A stretch of 64,000 nt of DNA, taken from NCBI RefSeq assembly GCF_002860125.1, contig NZ_PGVA01000043.1, positions 1-64,000 on the forward strand, written 5' to 3'. A program made the translations under genes and the position numbers. This stretch comes from Bacillus canaveralius. Lineage in GTDB: Bacteria > Bacillota > Bacilli > Bacillales > Cytobacillaceae. The number at the start of each line of letters is the position of its first letter. Position 1 is the first letter of the stretch. Positions 63,374-64,000 of the stretch are shown piece after piece. The notes under the pieces were generated by a model. It had not been told where the DNA came from. It did no database searches and saw only the letters and a program-made list of their open reading frames with translations.

Positions 63374-64000
63374 ATGCGAGCTGGATTGATTGGCGGGAAA
63401 ACAATTGAAGAATGGACAAATCGTGTTCCGATCCTTAAAAAGCTCATAGATGAGCGAGAAGCGTTTTGGTTGAATCCAGATTATGGTGAGAACTGGAATG
63501 TTTCCGTGACAGAGAAAGAATTGATGGAAGCTTCATCAAGGCTGAAACGGTTTGCCCCGTATATAGCCAAGGTTTTCCCCGAAACAAGAGTAACAGCGGG
63601 AGTGATTGAATCACCGCTTTTGATGATATCCAGAATGAAACGGTTGCTGGAGGACAGGTTTCAGCAAAAGATAAGCGGTGAAGTTTGGCTTAAGTGTGAC
63701 AACGAACTTCCCATCTCAGGATCGATTAAAGCGCGAGGCGGAATATACGAGGTTTTAAAGCACGCGGAAAGTCTCGCATTGCAGAACGGTATGCTTCGTA
63801 TGGAAGACGATTATACGGTTATCAACAGCGACAAATTTAAAAAATTCTTTTCCAACTATTCCATATCGGTCGGTTCTACCGGCAATCTTGGTTTAAGCAT
63901 CGGAATCATCGCTGCTAAGCTGGGATTCAAAGTGACCGTTCATATGTCCGCCAACGCAAAAGCCTGGAAAAAAGATTTGCTCAAGAAACTGGGTGTCGGA
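63374..64000 (+). CDS. dsdA: D-serine dehydratase (partial, runs off the window)
   Basis: The first 209 codons are present. [13 protein letters not shown] at the start, [19 protein letters not shown] (111-129) with the PLP lysine K119, and [20 protein letters not shown] (as [10 protein letters not shown]), which forms the phosphate-binding loop, identify DsdA rather than threonine synthase. It converts D-serine to pyruvate and ammonia. AAGGAG precedes ATG 63374. The gene continues past base 64000. Confidence 0.9.
   Translation, partial: MRAGLIGGKTIEEWTNRVPILKKLIDEREAFWLNPDYGENWNVSVTEKELMEASSRLKRFAPYIAKVFPETRVTAGVIESPLLMISRMKRLLEDRFQQKISGEVWLKCDNELPISGSIKARGGIYEVLKHAESLALQNGMLRMEDDYTVINSDKFKKFFSNYSISVGSTGNLGLSIGIIAAKLGFKVTVHMSANAKAWKKDLLKKLGVG

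Overview
The window is chromosomal DNA of an endospore-forming Bacillaceae species (Bacillus sensu lato, not B. subtilis itself). The evidence is strong AGGAGG-type ribosome binding sites, moderate-to-low GC, GTG/TTG starts, T-box leaders, a BirA box, a TnrA gene with GlnR/TnrA boxes, and spore or sporulation genes (cwlJ, cdaS, a Spo0E-like protein). The trp operon carries its own trpG and is preceded by two Trp T-boxes, unlike the TRAP-controlled operon of B. subtilis. No rRNA, tRNA, CRISPR array, insertion sequence or prophage block was found.

Layout. 0-9 kb: EVE-HNH (type IV-like) nuclease, secreted 5'-nucleotidase, bioY-bioB under a BirA box, two decayed retropepsin-like protease genes, and yyaL. 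8.7-12.5 kb: fruR-fruK-fruA. 12.6-20 kb: secreted beta-propeller protein, flavodoxin-like reductase, cardiolipin synthase, DUF2935 protein, a 27-residue holin-like toxin with an apparent antisense RNA and a LexA-like box, an MFS gene split by a stop codon, and a MOSC protein. 20-27.2 kb: tandem T-boxes and trpEGDCFBA. 27-32 kb: methyltransferase, LysE-type exporter, a NERD protein behind a 9-copy 20-bp repeat array, cdaS, small genes, tnrA. 32-42 kb: M42 peptidase, ABC exporter, a cell-wall recycling operon (amiE-nagZ-namZ) and nagP. 42-51 kb: DUF4395 protein, split ThrE-type exporter, CoA-Nudix, lone phi-LC3 holin, truncated MFS gene, HxlR regulator, a nitrilase-GNAT-GNAT operon behind a Fur-like box, and a T-box plus a tyrS interrupted by an in-frame TAA. 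51-64 kb: small membrane protein, HAD phosphatases, cwlJ, MBL hydrolase, nitronate monooxygenase, yhfK, a sigma factor-ClpP pair, nadE, quinone oxidoreductase, a cupin-HD-GYP protein with a small secreted protein, an M20 amidohydrolase and the start of dsdA.

How the genes work together. Several units are coherent: biotin synthesis and uptake under BirA; fructose uptake and phosphorylation; anthranilate-to-tryptophan synthesis sensed through uncharged tRNA-Trp; release of MurNAc and amino sugars from peptidoglycan fragments followed by PTS uptake of GlcNAc.

The least ordinary signals are: (1) the type I toxin-antitoxin-like locus with promoters and terminators visible on both strands and a LexA-like operator on the toxin promoter; (2) the phased repeat array in front of the NERD gene; (3) the nitrilase/acetyltransferase operon with a Fur-like box between its -35 and -10; (4) the sigma factor-ClpP pair; and (5) five genes broken by stops, indels or truncation, including tyrS. 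All functional names come from recognising motifs by eye; no database search was run.
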